DNA of 22,380 bases from Chloromonas sp. AAM2 (GCA_004335635.1 QAXH01001155.1:1-22380); one strand, 5' to 3'; numbered from the stretch's first letter, positions 7,660 through 22,199 are shown. Notes: generated from the sequence alone by a model not told the origin. A program made the numbers and translations.

Positions 7660-9105
7660 ATGTTATTCGATCTACTATTTAGCACCAACACGACAATATT
7701 GTCATTCCTTATAGTATTCCCTTGTGCTATAGCTATATTGTATTCAATCACTAACTATGGTATGATGCGAGTATCAAGTCTAATAGTATCCTTCATACCA
7801 CTCCTATGGTCTCTATGGTTATTTATAATATACGACAGTGCAGGTAATACAGTACAATGTCTTAACTATGTGCCTTTAATACACCTATCCTTTGGTATAG
7901 ATGCAGTAGGCTTAGCATTAGTAATGTTAACAAGCTTCATATTCCCTATATGCGTAATACTAATGCGTACATTAGCTGGTATATTAACTATGTTAGTATT
8001 AGAGTACGTAATATTAGCTAGCATATTATCATTTGACCTATTGTTATTTTATATAACATTCGAAGCATCCCTAATATTACTATACTTATTAATCGCACGT
8101 CCTGAGAAACTATCAGGTATACAATACACTAAGCATTCAGCAGGTGATTACTCTACTATGGATGCAGCATATAAGATAGTATTATATACTATGGCTGGTA
8201 GTCTATTATTCTTACCTGTCATATTTATACTATATGGTAACTACGGTAGTACTAACCTATTCGTATTAACATGTGGTGATAACCCTATGTTAAGTGCTGA
8301 TAGACAAATGCTATTAGGTTGGGGTCTCTTTGCTGTATTTGCTGTTAAGATGCCTTTAATACCTGTACATCTATGGTTACCTGAAGCACACGTAGCAGCA
8401 CCAACTGCAGGTAGTGTGTTACTAGCAGGTGTGTTACTTAAATTAGGGGGCTTAGGTATAATACGTTACTTAATACCTATCTTCCCAGTATTCGTAGTGA
8501 AGGTATTCCCAATCATAGCAGTAACATGTCTCATTAGTTTCTTATTTAGTACATTAACAACACTACGTCAAATAGACCTTAAGAAGATAGTAGCATACTC
8601 CTCAATAGCACACATGTCATTAGTTACATTAGCTATATTCAGCCTATCTGAACACAGTATATCCTCATCCACCTTCATGATGGTAGCTCACGGTTTAGTA
8701 TCACCAGGCCTATTCTTATTAGTAGGGTTCTTATATGAACGTAGTCATACTAAGTTCTTACCTTATCTCACAGGGTTAGGTAGTCATATGCCTATATATG
8801 CAAGCATATTCTTCATACTAACGTTAGCTAACTTATCCTTCCCTCTATTCCCTAACTTCATAGCAGAAGTACTATGCTTAATATCCGTATTTGCTGTGCA
8901 TTCCTTATACTCATACGTATTCTGCATATCACAAGTGTTAGGTGCGATATATGGCTTCTGGACATTCAACCGTGTAGTACATGGTTACAACTCAGGCGTA
9001 TTCTATATGAATACTTCAGTAGTCGATCTCTCACGTAGAGAATTAGCTATACTATTACCTGTACTTATAGGCGTATTTTGGTTAGGTATAAAACCAATGG
9101 CTTAA
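7660..9105 (+). CDS. nad4: NADH dehydrogenase subunit 4 (complex I)
   Basis: Encodes a 481-residue antiporter-like subunit of the complex I membrane arm, about the length expected for Nad4. Family landmarks are present in order: Glu135 in FEASLILLYLLI, corresponding to the conserved charged residue of helix 5; Lys230 in VFAVKMPLIPVHLWLPEAHV, the helix 7 lysine; the APTAGSVLLAGVLLKLGG segment with Lys261; LRQIDLKKIVAYSSIAHMS at 302-320; and MVAHGLVSPGLFLLVGFLYE at 341-360. These residues belong to the proton path in the family. A hydrophilic stretch at about 147-170 (RPEKLSGIQYTKHSAGDYST) is longer than in bacterial homologues. The start is the ATG at 7660, immediately after an 11-bp repeat array. 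The stop is TAA. There are no introns. TCA is used for serine (for example in YSIT) and TGG for tryptophan, so the code is standard. Confidence 0.97.
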   Translation: MLFDLLFSTNTTILSFLIVFPCAIAILYSITNYGMMRVSSLIVSFIPLLWSLWLFIIYDSAGNTVQCLNYVPLIHLSFGIDAVGLALVMLTSFIFPICVILMRTLAGILTMLVLEYVILASILSFDLLLFYITFEASLILLYLLIARPEKLSGIQYTKHSAGDYSTMDAAYKIVLYTMAGSLLFLPVIFILYGNYGSTNLFVLTCGDNPMLSADRQMLLGWGLFAVFAVKMPLIPVHLWLPEAHVAAPTAGSVLLAGVLLKLGGLGIIRYLIPIFPVFVVKVFPIIAVTCLISFLFSTLTTLRQIDLKKIVAYSSIAHMSLVTLAIFSLSEHSISSSTFMMVAHGLVSPGLFLLVGFLYERSHTKFLPYLTGLGSHMPIYASIFFILTLANLSFPLFPNFIAEVLCLISVFAVHSLYSYVFCISQVLGAIYGFWTFNRVVHGYNSGVFYMNTSVVDLSRRELAILLPVLIGVFWLGIKPMA

Positions 9106-9393
9106 TAATATAATATATCACATATAATATTTCACATATTGTATATAACATATCACATATTACATATTGTATATAACATATCACATATTACATATAGTAT
9201 ACAACATGTTACATTTAACATATAACATATAACATATTACATATAGTATACAACATGTTACATATAACATATAACATATTACATATAGTAAGCAATATAC
9301 TGTATATGACATATTACATACAACGTATTACATAAGACATAAGATATATAACATATAACATAAATTACTAAAGTATACTATCATATTGTAGTA
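9106..9393. repeat. AT-rich spacer with ACATATAACATATTACATAT repeats
   Basis: About 9127-9300 holds three diverged copies of a unit containing AACATATTACATATAGTATA followed by CAACATGTTACAT. No gene is seen before the rRNA fragment. Confidence 0.75.
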
Positions 9394-9600
9394 CTACTTA
9401 GAAGGGTATCAAACATGGCAAAGGCTAGTGAATATAATACGTTACTTATTAACCTAACTGTGTAACCCTTAACCGGAGGTTACCTAATACAATACTATCA
9501 TATTGTATCTTATCATAAGTGTAGAATGTCGTAGTATGTAAGGTAATGTCCAAGCGGTCTTTTGTTTACCTATTGAATACAAAAGCCCGTCTAATAACAT
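9394..9600 (+). rRNA. rns: SSU rRNA fragment, 5' domain (about E. coli 16S 5-260)
   Basis: Weakly conserved but collinear matches to the 16S 5' domain. GAAGGGTATCAAACATGGCA (about 9401-9420) fits the 16S start around GAGTTTGATCATGGCTCAG. GGAGGTTACCTAATAC (9475-9490) fits GGAAACGGTAGCTAATACC. GTCGTAGTATGTAAGGTAAT (about 9529-9548) fits TAGCTAGTAGGTGGGGTAAC. A hairpin CTTTTGT...ACAAAAG follows at about 9558-9584. This supplies what the fragment at 255-816 lacks, so the gene is discontinuous and the pieces are out of order. Ends are approximate. The match is by eye and the domain is reduced, so confidence is lower than for the central fragment. Confidence 0.72.
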
Positions 9601-9719
9601 ATATGTAAGTAACAGTTTAAGACATATGTCACAAAGTAAACATAGTATCTGTAACATACGTTATGTATTGTATTTACAGTATACTTATTAAGTTTAGATT
9701 ACTTAAAGGGTATCTATAG

Positions 9720-9800
9720 ACGCATATAACATATAACATATAACATATAACATATAACATATATGCGACGCCCTCGCGGGCTAGCCCCCTTGCGGGGGTA
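9720..9800. repeat. 10-bp ACATATAACATA-type run followed by GC hairpin
   Basis: Five tandem copies of about ACATATAAC(A)T (9725-9763) run into a GC hairpin at 9767-9800: CCCTCGCGGG, then TAG, then CCCCCTTGCGGGGG. The hairpin closely matches the one at 6931-6960. Confidence 0.8.
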
Positions 9801-9969
9801 CACATAACATAAATAACCTGTATACAAGATACGTGTTAGATATGGGACATAAGATATGTGAAATATACATGTGGTATAACGTACCAGTGGTATATTATAC
9901 GTAGGGTATTTGACGTACTTGTAACATATCACACGTAACATACACTTAACATAGACTTAAGTGTCACAT

Positions 9970-10200
9970 ATACGTAACATGTACGTAACATACATATACA
10001 TATATGCGACATGTACGTAAGATACGTATTACAAAAACGTATGGGTTACATGTACGTAACAAACATAACATATACGTAACAAACATAACATATACGTAAC
10101 ATACACGTAACATATACGTAACATACATAGCATATGGATGACATACACGTAACATGTACGTAACATACATAGCATATGGGTGACATATACGTGATATACA
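9970..10200. repeat. AT-rich array of ACGTAACATACATA motifs
   Basis: Repeated CATATACGTAACAAACATAA and CACGTAACAT(A/G)TACGTAACAT units of 20-45 bp, imperfect. Relative to the first spacer this is the reverse-complement sense of the core motif. Confidence 0.65.
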
Positions 10201-10261
10201 TATAACAAAGAGGTATAAGTGACATATACGTTACATACTTGACATATACATAACATACAGT

Positions 10262-10445
10262 ATAGTAGCATATAAGATATGATTACATACAGTACAACGG
10301 TATATGTAACATACAACACAAGATATAATAACATACGGTACGTGTAACACATTGTATAAGATATAATAACATACGGTACGTGTAACAGATTGTATAGGAT
10401 ATAATAACATACAGTACGTGTAACACATTGTATAAGATATATGTA
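10262..10445. repeat. About 43-bp tandem repeat, 4 copies
   Basis: Each copy contains ATAATAACATACGGTACGTG followed by TAACA and TTGTATAAGAT, with few differences between neighbours. Confidence 0.8.
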
Positions 10446-10450
10446 ACATA

Positions 10451-10483
10451 ACGGACTACCCCCTAAAGGGTTGTATGTCCTGG
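10451..10483. repeat. GC hairpin of the CCCCTAAAGGGTTG type
   Basis: GGACTACCCCCTAAAGGGTT followed by GTATGTCC: inner stem CCC/GGG around TAAA, outer GGAC/GTCC. Relatives at 13887-13930, 14317-14350 and 22139-22180 share the same inner stem and outer GGAC-like arms, so this is a second dispersed hairpin family. Confidence 0.72.
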
Positions 10484-10552
10484 CATACCTTATAAGATAT
10501 AATAGCATATTACGTAAGATATATGTTATATACAGTTAACGTAACAAACCGT

Positions 10553-10688
10553 ATGTGTAATAAAGGCTATGTTAGATATGTGTAACAAAGGCTATGTTAG
10601 ATATGTGTAATATAGGCTATGTTAGATATGTGTAATAAAGGCTGTGTGACATATGTGTTATAAAGGCTATGTGAGATATGTGTTATAA
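10553..10688. repeat. 25-bp tandem repeat, about 5.4 copies
   Basis: Unit containing AAGGCTATGTTAGATATGTG followed by TAATA, diverging gradually towards the 3' end (TTAGATAT becomes TGAGATAT). Confidence 0.85.
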
Positions 10689-10791
10689 ATAACGGGCCAG
10701 TTAACCTTACAGAGTATAAGCCTTCATAAATAACGTACGTATGATATATCAAATAACGTACGAATGATATAACATATAACGTTTATATCGT

Positions 10792-10910
10792 ATGTAACAT
10801 ATATAACGTATGTGTAAATATCGCATATCGCATAAGACGCACGTGTAACATATATAACGTATGTGTAAATATCGCATATCGCATATCGCATAAGACGCAC
10901 GTGTGACATA
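10792..10910. repeat. About 55-60-bp tandem duplication
   Basis: Two copies of ATATAACGTATGTGTAAATA, then TCGCATATCGCATAAGACGC, then ACGTGT. The second copy has one extra ATATCGC unit. Confidence 0.8.
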
Positions 10911-10934
10911 TGAGATAAAATAAGCGTTACACGT

Positions 10935-11011
10935 GACGGCAAAAGCTCCTTGTCTAAGGGTCTCACCTAAGGGTCTCACCTAAGGGCCTCGCGCCTTCGG
11001 CGCGAGCCCGC
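10935..11011. repeat. GC palindromic element with triplicated linker, upstream of cox1
   Basis: It begins GACGGCAAAAGCTCCTTGTC, then has three linker units (CTAAGGGTCTCAC twice and CTAAGGGCCTC), then stem CTCGCGCC/GGCGCGAG with TTC loop, and ends GCCCGC. It lies 46 bases before the cox1 start and so probably within its leader. Confidence 0.85.
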
Positions 11012-11041
11012 ATGAATAAAGTAACACAACACATGTTGTAA

Positions 11042-16104
<5,063 letters not shown>

Positions 16105-16185
16105 TATAAACCATAGGAAAGATACAATATAACACATATATCATATATGATTTATGTCATTTACGATACATATGAGCTACCTACT

Positions 16186-16217
16186 GTCAACCCTTGCGGG
16201 GGTGAGGTTACTCAGGC
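16186..16217. repeat. Right half of GGAGAACC/TGAGTAACC-type palindrome
   Basis: CCCTTGCGGGGGTGAGGTTACTCAGGC region. TGAGGTTACTCAGGC at 16203-16217 is repeated exactly at 16750-16764 and, inverted, at 17026-17040. Confidence 0.8.
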
Positions 16218-16248
16218 TTATATAACATATCATACGTATACACCTTAT

Positions 16249-16415
16249 GTGACACGTGTGACACATGTGAGACGTATATAGTATACATATGTGACACGTG
16301 TGACACATGTGAGACGTATATAGTATACATATGTTACACGTGTGACACATGTAAGACGTATATAGTATACATATGTTACACGTGTGTTACGTGTGTAACA
16401 TATAGGACGTATACA
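16249..16415. repeat. 42-bp tandem repeat, about 4 copies
   Basis: Copies start at 16249, 16291, 16333 and 16375 and contain GTGACACGTGTGACACATGT followed by GAGACGTATATAGTATACATAT. The first two are identical apart from context; later ones have GTTAC for GTGAC. The GTATATAGTATAC segment is itself a near-palindrome. Confidence 0.92.
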
Positions 16416-16618
16416 GTATACATACGCAACAAACACGACATATGTAATATATGTGACGTATATGACACATGTTTGACATATATAACATACTGTAGGTAAG
16501 GTAAATATAAGTACAGTATAAGGGTTGTATGATAGTAGCCTATAGTAAGTAACATATATGACATATTGTATAAATGGTATACTTATGTACACTACATACG
16601 TACTTATAGGATGTATAT

Positions 16619-16685
16619 GACGGCAAGGGAACCTCACCTAAGGGCCTCGTGTGTATCCCCCTTGTGGGGGTCTCAAGAGTCCGCC
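16619..16685. repeat. GC palindromic element, composite
   Basis: GACGGCAAGGGAACCTCACC, linker TAAGGGCCTCG, and then, in place of the usual second hairpin, a CCCCC/GGGGG hairpin around TTGT. The end CCGCC is retained. It appears to combine parts of two hairpin families. Confidence 0.75.
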
Positions 16686-16743
16686 TATACCTGTACTATA
16701 CTCACACCTTACCCTTATACAACCTAACGTGGTGTTTGTTTGT

Positions 16744-17042
16744 GGGGGGTGAGGTTACTCAGGCATATGTAAGGTACACGTTAATCATATATGAGGTACA
16801 AGTAAACTGTATATGAGACACATGTTAACCTTATATTAGACACATGTTAATAGTATATGAGACACCTGTTAACCGTATATTAGACACGTGTTAACCATAT
16901 ATGAGGTACATGTTAACAGTATGTAAGGTACATGTTAACTGTATGTAAGGTACATGTTAACCATATATGAGGTACATGTTAACTGTATGTAAGGTACATG
17001 TTAACTGTATGTAAGGTACATATAAGCCTGAGTAACCTCAAC
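16744..17042. repeat. 22-bp tandem array bounded by 15-bp inverted repeats
   Basis: TGAGGTTACTCAGGC (16750-16764) and its exact reverse complement (17026-17040) flank about twelve copies of a 22-bp unit, TGTATGTAAGGTACATGTTA plus AC. The boundary sequences are the right and left halves of a palindrome seen nearly whole at 7305-7343 in a variant form. Confidence 0.85.
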
Positions 17043-17279
17043 CATACCATACATATACCCATACTATACTCATACTATACTCATACTATACCTATACCCA
17101 TACTGTTAAACTTAAACCATATACCGCACAAAGGGTTAATATGTGGTGAACATTAGAGGTATATGAACTGTTTGAATGATATACAAGAGCCGTATGTTTG
17201 TCACATATTAACTATACGTGTGGTACTTATAAACCTTATATAAGGTACATATTAGCCATATATGAGATATACATATCGT

Positions 17280-17585
17280 ATATTAGGTACATGTTAACCA
17301 TATATTAGGTACATGTTAACTGTATATGAGACACATGATAACTGTATGTAAGGTATATGAGGTATATGAGGTATATGTTAACTGTATGTCAGGTATATGA
17401 GGTATATGAGGTATATGTTAACTGTATGTAAGTTATATGAGGTATATGAGGTATATGAGGTATATACAGGCTATAAACATACTATAGGTAAGGTACATGT
17501 TAATCGTATATGAGGTATATGCAGCTATAAACATACTATAGGTAAGGTACATGTTAATCGTATACGAGGTACATGTTAACTTAAT
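17280..17585. repeat. AT-rich array with TATATGAGG units
   Basis: Runs of TATATGAGG and GTATATGTTAACTGTATG in several orders. A duplicated segment of about 60 bp (CTATAAACATACTATAGGTA followed by AGGTACATGTTAATCGTATA) lies at about 17470-17580. Confidence 0.7.
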
Positions 17586-17684
17586 ATGAGGTATATGGTA
17601 CATATATAACATATAAACTGTACGTGTGCTACAATTCAACTGTATGTTTGTTACATAGTAACCTTATATAAGGTATTTAATATA

Positions 17685-17769
17685 AACAGTATGTGAGGTA
17701 CATGATAACAGTATGTGATGTACATGATAACAGTATGTGATGTACATGATAACAGTATGTGATGTACAT
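17685..17769. repeat. 22-bp tandem repeat, about 3.9 copies
   Basis: AACAGTATGTGATGTACATGAT-like unit (first 20 bases AACAGTATGTGATGTACATG) at 17685, 17707, 17729 and 17751, almost perfect. Confidence 0.92.
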
Positions 17770-17941
17770 ATAGGGTATATGTTATACACATGTAACAGAT
17801 TAGATATAAAACGTATGTAGTACACGTGTATTATATATGACTTAGAGCACATATAAGTAACGTATTATATAAAAGTACATGTATGTGATATATGTGTAAC
17901 ATATGACTTATATAGTACCTATAGGTAACGTATAACGTATT

Positions 17942-18067
17942 GAGTACACGTATCTAATATATAGCGTATAAAAGACACCTATACTATATACCACATAAAG
18001 GGGAGTACACGTATCTAACATATAGCGTATAAAAGAAAAGACACCTATACAATATACCACATAAAGG
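17942..18067. repeat. About 62-bp tandem duplication
   Basis: Two copies of GAGTACACGTATCTAA(T/C)ATA, then TAGCGTATAAAAG, then ACACCTATAC and ATATACCACATAAAGGGG. The second has a 5-base AAAAG insertion. Confidence 0.88.
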
Positions 18068-18229
18068 GGTTAACTTGTACCATACTCTTAAGGTATATAT
18101 ACCGTATCGATGAGGTACAAAGACTGTAAGTACGTAACATATTAACAGTATGTGTGCTACATATAAACCTTATGTATGTAACATATTAACTATACGTGTG
18201 AGACATATGAACTGTATGTTTGTTACATA

Positions 18230-18385
18230 TATACAGTACGTGTGAGACATATGAACTGTATGTAAGGTACATGTTAACTGTATATGAGGTATAGATATAT
18301 ACTGTATGTAAGGTACATGTTAACTGTATATGAGGTATATATCTATACTGTATATGAAGTACATGTTAACTGTATATGAGGTATA
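18230..18385. repeat. Imperfect GGTACATGTTAACTGTATAT repeats
   Basis: Three copies of CTGTATGTAAGGTACATGTT then AACTGTATATGAGGTATA, spaced about 55-60 bp apart. Same 22-bp family as 16764-17025. Confidence 0.7.
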
Positions 18386-18951
18386 TTAGGTACCTGATGT
18401 ATATGGTATACATACCGTATGGGAGGAACATAGTAGCCGTATACGAGGGACGTGTATACTTCATATGGGATATAGGGTACATATATAACATATGAGACAT
18501 ATAAGACATATAAGACATATGGGTTGTATTGAAGTAACGTATAAGTGACATATATGTTATATGTATAAGACATATATAAGGTATGTGTTATATGTGTTAT
18601 ATGTGTTATATGTGTGGTACATATATACAGTAGATACAGTACATATACTATACATACAGTACATGTGAGATGTATAAGACGTATGAGACATACATGAAGA
18701 ATACACCATACCTGTAACTTAACCTTATATGTTGTATATCGTTACCTCATCTTAACTATACCTGTATCTTATATGTTACACACCTGTGCCTTATATGTTA
18801 CATACCTGTGCCTTTATTATACCTGTACCTTAACCATTACCTTAACCATTACCTTAACCATTACCTATAGATGATAACATATAACATATTGGCCTTATAT
18901 AAAGGACATATGAGACGTATGATACATGTAGTACATATTAGGCACACATGA

Positions 18952-19095
18952 AGTATACATAATACCTGTACTATAAGTATACATAATACCTGTACTATAA
19001 GTATACATAATACCTGTACTATAAGTATACATAATACCTGTACTATAAGTATACATAATACCTGTACTATAAGTATACATAATACCTGTACTATA
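18952..19095. repeat. 24-bp tandem repeat, 6 perfect copies
   Basis: AGTATACATAATACCTGTAC plus TATA, at 18952, 18976, 19000, 19024, 19048 and 19072, without visible variation. Confidence 0.95.
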
Positions 19096-19149
19096 CCATT
19101 ACCACACCTGTACTTTATATGTTATGTACTTGTATCATACCTTTACCAT

Positions 19150-19262
19150 ACCTGTACCTTATATGTAACATACCTGTACCTTATATGTAACATACCTGTA
19201 CCTTATATGTAACATACCTGTGGCATATATATAACATACCTGTACCTTATATGTAACATACC
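19150..19262. repeat. 22-bp tandem repeat, about 5 copies
   Basis: ACCTGTACCTTATATGTAAC plus AT. One copy is altered to GTGGCATATATATAAC. Confidence 0.85.
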
Positions 19263-19639
19263 AGTGTCTTCACCATAACTGTATCATACTGTAACCCTTA
19301 GATAATGACATATGACATATGGGCTGTATATAAGGGACACATAAGACACATAAGACACCTAAGACACATAAGACACATAAGACATAAAGACAGTATCAAA
19401 GGTACGTAATTATGACATATACGGATTAAATACGTAAGATATAATAGAGTAATACTATATGTTAGGATTGCTTATGAGTCATATGTGTACAGTACCTATA
19501 GTACGTGTATGTTATATGTATGGTACATGTATACAACACCTATCCCTAACACTAGGCTTGTATGTGATGTATGTTACATGTAAACTATATCTATACGACA
19601 AGTGTGCGATATGTATGGTACATGTTGACTGTACCTATA

Positions 19640-19960
19640 GTACACGTATGTAATACGTATGGTACATGTTGACTGTACCTATAGTACACGTATGTAATAC
19701 GTATGGTACATGTTGACTGTACCTATAGTACATGTTGACTGTACCTATAGTACATGTTGACTGTACCTATAGTACATGTATGTAATACGTATGGTACATG
19801 TTGACTGTACCCATAGTACATGTTGACTGTACCTATAGTACATGTATGTAATACGTATGGGACATGTATACTGCACTTATATGACATGTATGTGATACGT
19901 ATGGTACATGTATACTGCACTTATATGACATGTATGTGATACGTATGTATCACATACACT
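19640..19960. repeat. AT-rich array of GTACATGTTGACTGTACCTA units
   Basis: Units of 22 bp (GTACATGTTGACTGTACCTA plus TA) interleave with 44-bp units that add GTACATGTATGTAATACGTA plus TG. The motif GTACATGT...ACTGTAC gives many small inverted repeats. Confidence 0.8.
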
Positions 19961-20007
19961 GTACCTAAAGGACATGTTCGTAATACGTTACATATAAGTT
20001 ATAAGGT

Positions 20008-20052
20008 ATAATGTCTAAGGTATAAGGTATAAGGTATAAGGTATAAGGTATA
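20008..20052. repeat. 7-bp tandem repeat, about 6 copies
   Basis: AAGGTAT repeated head to tail; the shortest-period array in the window. Confidence 0.88.
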
Positions 20053-20230
20053 AGGGACATATATGTTATATATACAATACCTCACTTACACATTAACCGT
20101 ATCTCACCTATATACCATACTTCAAAGGTACCTGACATAATGTGACATATTGTGACATATGTGTTATACGTAAGGTACGTATTAGTAACATATTGTGACA
20201 TATGTGTTATACGTAAGGTACGTATTAGTA

Positions 20231-20333
20231 ACATGTGTGTGACATGTGTGTGACATGTGTGTGACATGTGTGTGACATGTGTGTGACATATGTGTTACAT
20301 GTGTGTGACATGTGTGTGACATATGTGTTACAG
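20231..20333. repeat. 11-bp tandem repeat, about 9 copies
   Basis: ACATGTGTGTG unit; two copies are altered to ACATATGTGTT. It is preceded by a duplicated segment of about 50 bp (20137-20230) containing TGTTATACGTAAGGTACGTA. Confidence 0.9.
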
Positions 20334-20442
20334 GTAAGATACGTATAAGTTACATGTCTGTGTGTGACATATAAGACGTATACATTATATGTAAGCTCAG
20401 AGAACCTCACTCCCACCTACATGTTTGTTATGTGTAAGTAAC

Positions 20443-20607
20443 GTGTATGTCATATGTATGTTACGTGTATGTCACATGTATGTCACATGTATGTTACGTG
20501 TTTGTCACATGTATGTTACGTGTATGTCACATGTATGTCACATGTATGTTACGTGTTTGTCAGATGTATGTTACGTGTATGTCACATGTATGTTACGTGT
20601 ATGCGAC
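20443..20607. repeat. 15 consecutive 11-bp units
   Basis: Units alternate among GTGTATGTCAC, ATGTATGTTAC and ATGTATGTCAC without a single indel over 165 bases. It is the longest strictly 11-bp-phased tract in the window. Confidence 0.93.
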
Positions 20608-21034
20608 ATATATGATATGACATATAGGATATGACATATAGGATATGACACGTATGTTACGTATATGTAACCTGTATGCGACTTATATGATATGACACGT
20701 ATATTATGTTAATGTTGTACGTATGTTACGTATATGTAACCTGTATGCAACTTATATTATATGACACGTATATTAAGTTAATGTTGTACGTATGTATACA
20801 CAGTACGTATGGTGCATATATGTAATAGATACTATACGTGGGATATATACTGTATGTTATATATATTGTACATGTATACTACACCTATACTTTAATCTAA
20901 ACCTTACATATTACATGTATGTGATACGTATGTTACATGCATGTCATATGTAGGTATATGTAACATGTCATATTTTACATGTTGATTGTACCTATACCTA
21001 TAACTAACACAAGGCATGTATGTGATACATATGT

Positions 21035-21185
21035 TACATGTTATATGTTATATGTTATATGTTATATGTTACATGTTGATTGTACCTATACGACATGTAT
21101 GCCTATACCTTACCTATATGACATGTATGCCCATACCTTACCTATACCTTACCTATACCTTATCTATACCTATACCTTACATATA
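21035..21185. repeat. Short-period ATGTTAT and CTATACCTTAC runs
   Basis: ATGTTAT x5 at about 21037-21073, then ACCTATACCTTACCTATACC-type runs at about 21105-21185, and a half GC hairpin at 21191-21213 (GGCGGGGGTGAAGTTCTCC). Confidence 0.75.
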
Positions 21186-21299
21186 CCTATAGGCGGGGGT
21201 GAAGTTCTCCGGACTATACTATACGTGTATAATACCTATATCTAACATAAGGTATGTATAAGCGACATATGTGACATGTTAACAATACCTAAAGGACAT

Positions 21300-21620
21300 A
21301 CTTGTGATACGTATGTCACATGTATACTATACTTATTATACGTATGTCATATGTATACTATACTTATGACTAACATAAGACATGGGTGTGATACGAATGT
21401 TAAATGTTAACTATACATATAGGACATGTGTGCGATACATATGTTAAATGTTAACTATACATATATGACATATGTGTGATACGTATGTCACATGTTAACT
21501 GTACTTATATGACACGTATGGGATACGTATGTCACATGTTAACTGTACTTATATGACACATATGGTATACGTATGTCACATGTTAACTATACTTATATGA
21601 CACGTATGGGATACATATGG
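21300..21620. repeat. About 60-65-bp AT-rich repeat, 4-5 copies
   Basis: Each copy contains GATACGTATGTCACATGTTA, then ACTGTACTTATATGACAC, diverging in the first copies. Confidence 0.8.
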
Positions 21621-21716
21621 GATACATATGTTACATGTTACATGTTAAAGATACCTATACAACATGTATGCGATACGTTTGTTACATGTTGACTGTACCT
21701 ATTTAACATGTATACT

Positions 21717-21826
21717 ATACCAATAGTACACCTATACTACACCAATAGTACACGTAAACTACACCAATAGTACTTGTATATTACACCAATAGTACATGTA
21801 TACTACAGCAATAGTACATGTATGTA
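21717..21826. repeat. 22-bp tandem repeat, 5 copies
   Basis: ACACCAATAGTACACGTATA plus CT, starting at 21717, 21739, 21761, 21783 and 21805 with scattered substitutions and no indels. Confidence 0.92.
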
Positions 21827-21904
21827 CTTTATTGTATGATAGGTAAGGTAATATACCTTACAATAAGATACCATACAATATCATACCATACGATATGATT
21901 TGAT

Positions 21905-22050
21905 GTTGTATATGAGGTACGTGTATGTTTCATATGAGATACGTGTATGTTTCATAAGAATACGTGTATGTTGTATATGAGATACGTGTATGTTTCATAT
22001 GAATACGTGTATGTTGTATATGAGGTACGTGTATGTTTCATATGAGGGTA
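21905..22050. repeat. GATACGTGTATGTTTCATAT repeats
   Basis: Six imperfect copies of GTATATGAGATACGTGTATG or TTTCATATGAGATACGTGTA, about 21-22 bp each. Confidence 0.8.
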
Positions 22051-22064
22051 TATTGTACATATAT

Positions 22065-22180
22065 GGCGGGCTCGCCGGCATATTTACTTAACATAAGGGA
22101 CATATATACTGTACATAAGGTACATAAGGTACTCATATGACGAACAACCCTCCCACCCCTAAAGGGATTGCCCGTCAGGG
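22065..22180. repeat. Two GC hairpins
   Basis: 22065-22079 is a minimal remnant of the main family (GGCGGGCTCGCCGGC). 22139-22180 is a second-family hairpin: ACGAACAACCC, TCCCACCCCTAAAGGG, ATTGCCCGT. Confidence 0.7.
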
Positions 22181-22199
22181 GGTATGTCTCTCATATGTT

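Noticed and set aside
5417..9105. Scenedesmus-type altered mitochondrial code
   Set aside because: TCA occurs in frame as serine in nad4 and all three genes end in TAA with no in-frame TAG seen, so the standard code fits.
9601..9718. Possible large-subunit rRNA fragment (TTTAGATTACTTAAAGGGTA)
   Set aside because: The stretch is non-repetitive, but I could not match it to a defined 23S region by eye.
18952..19095. CRISPR-like regular repeats
   Set aside because: The copies are directly abutting with no unique spacers, and the context is mitochondrial.
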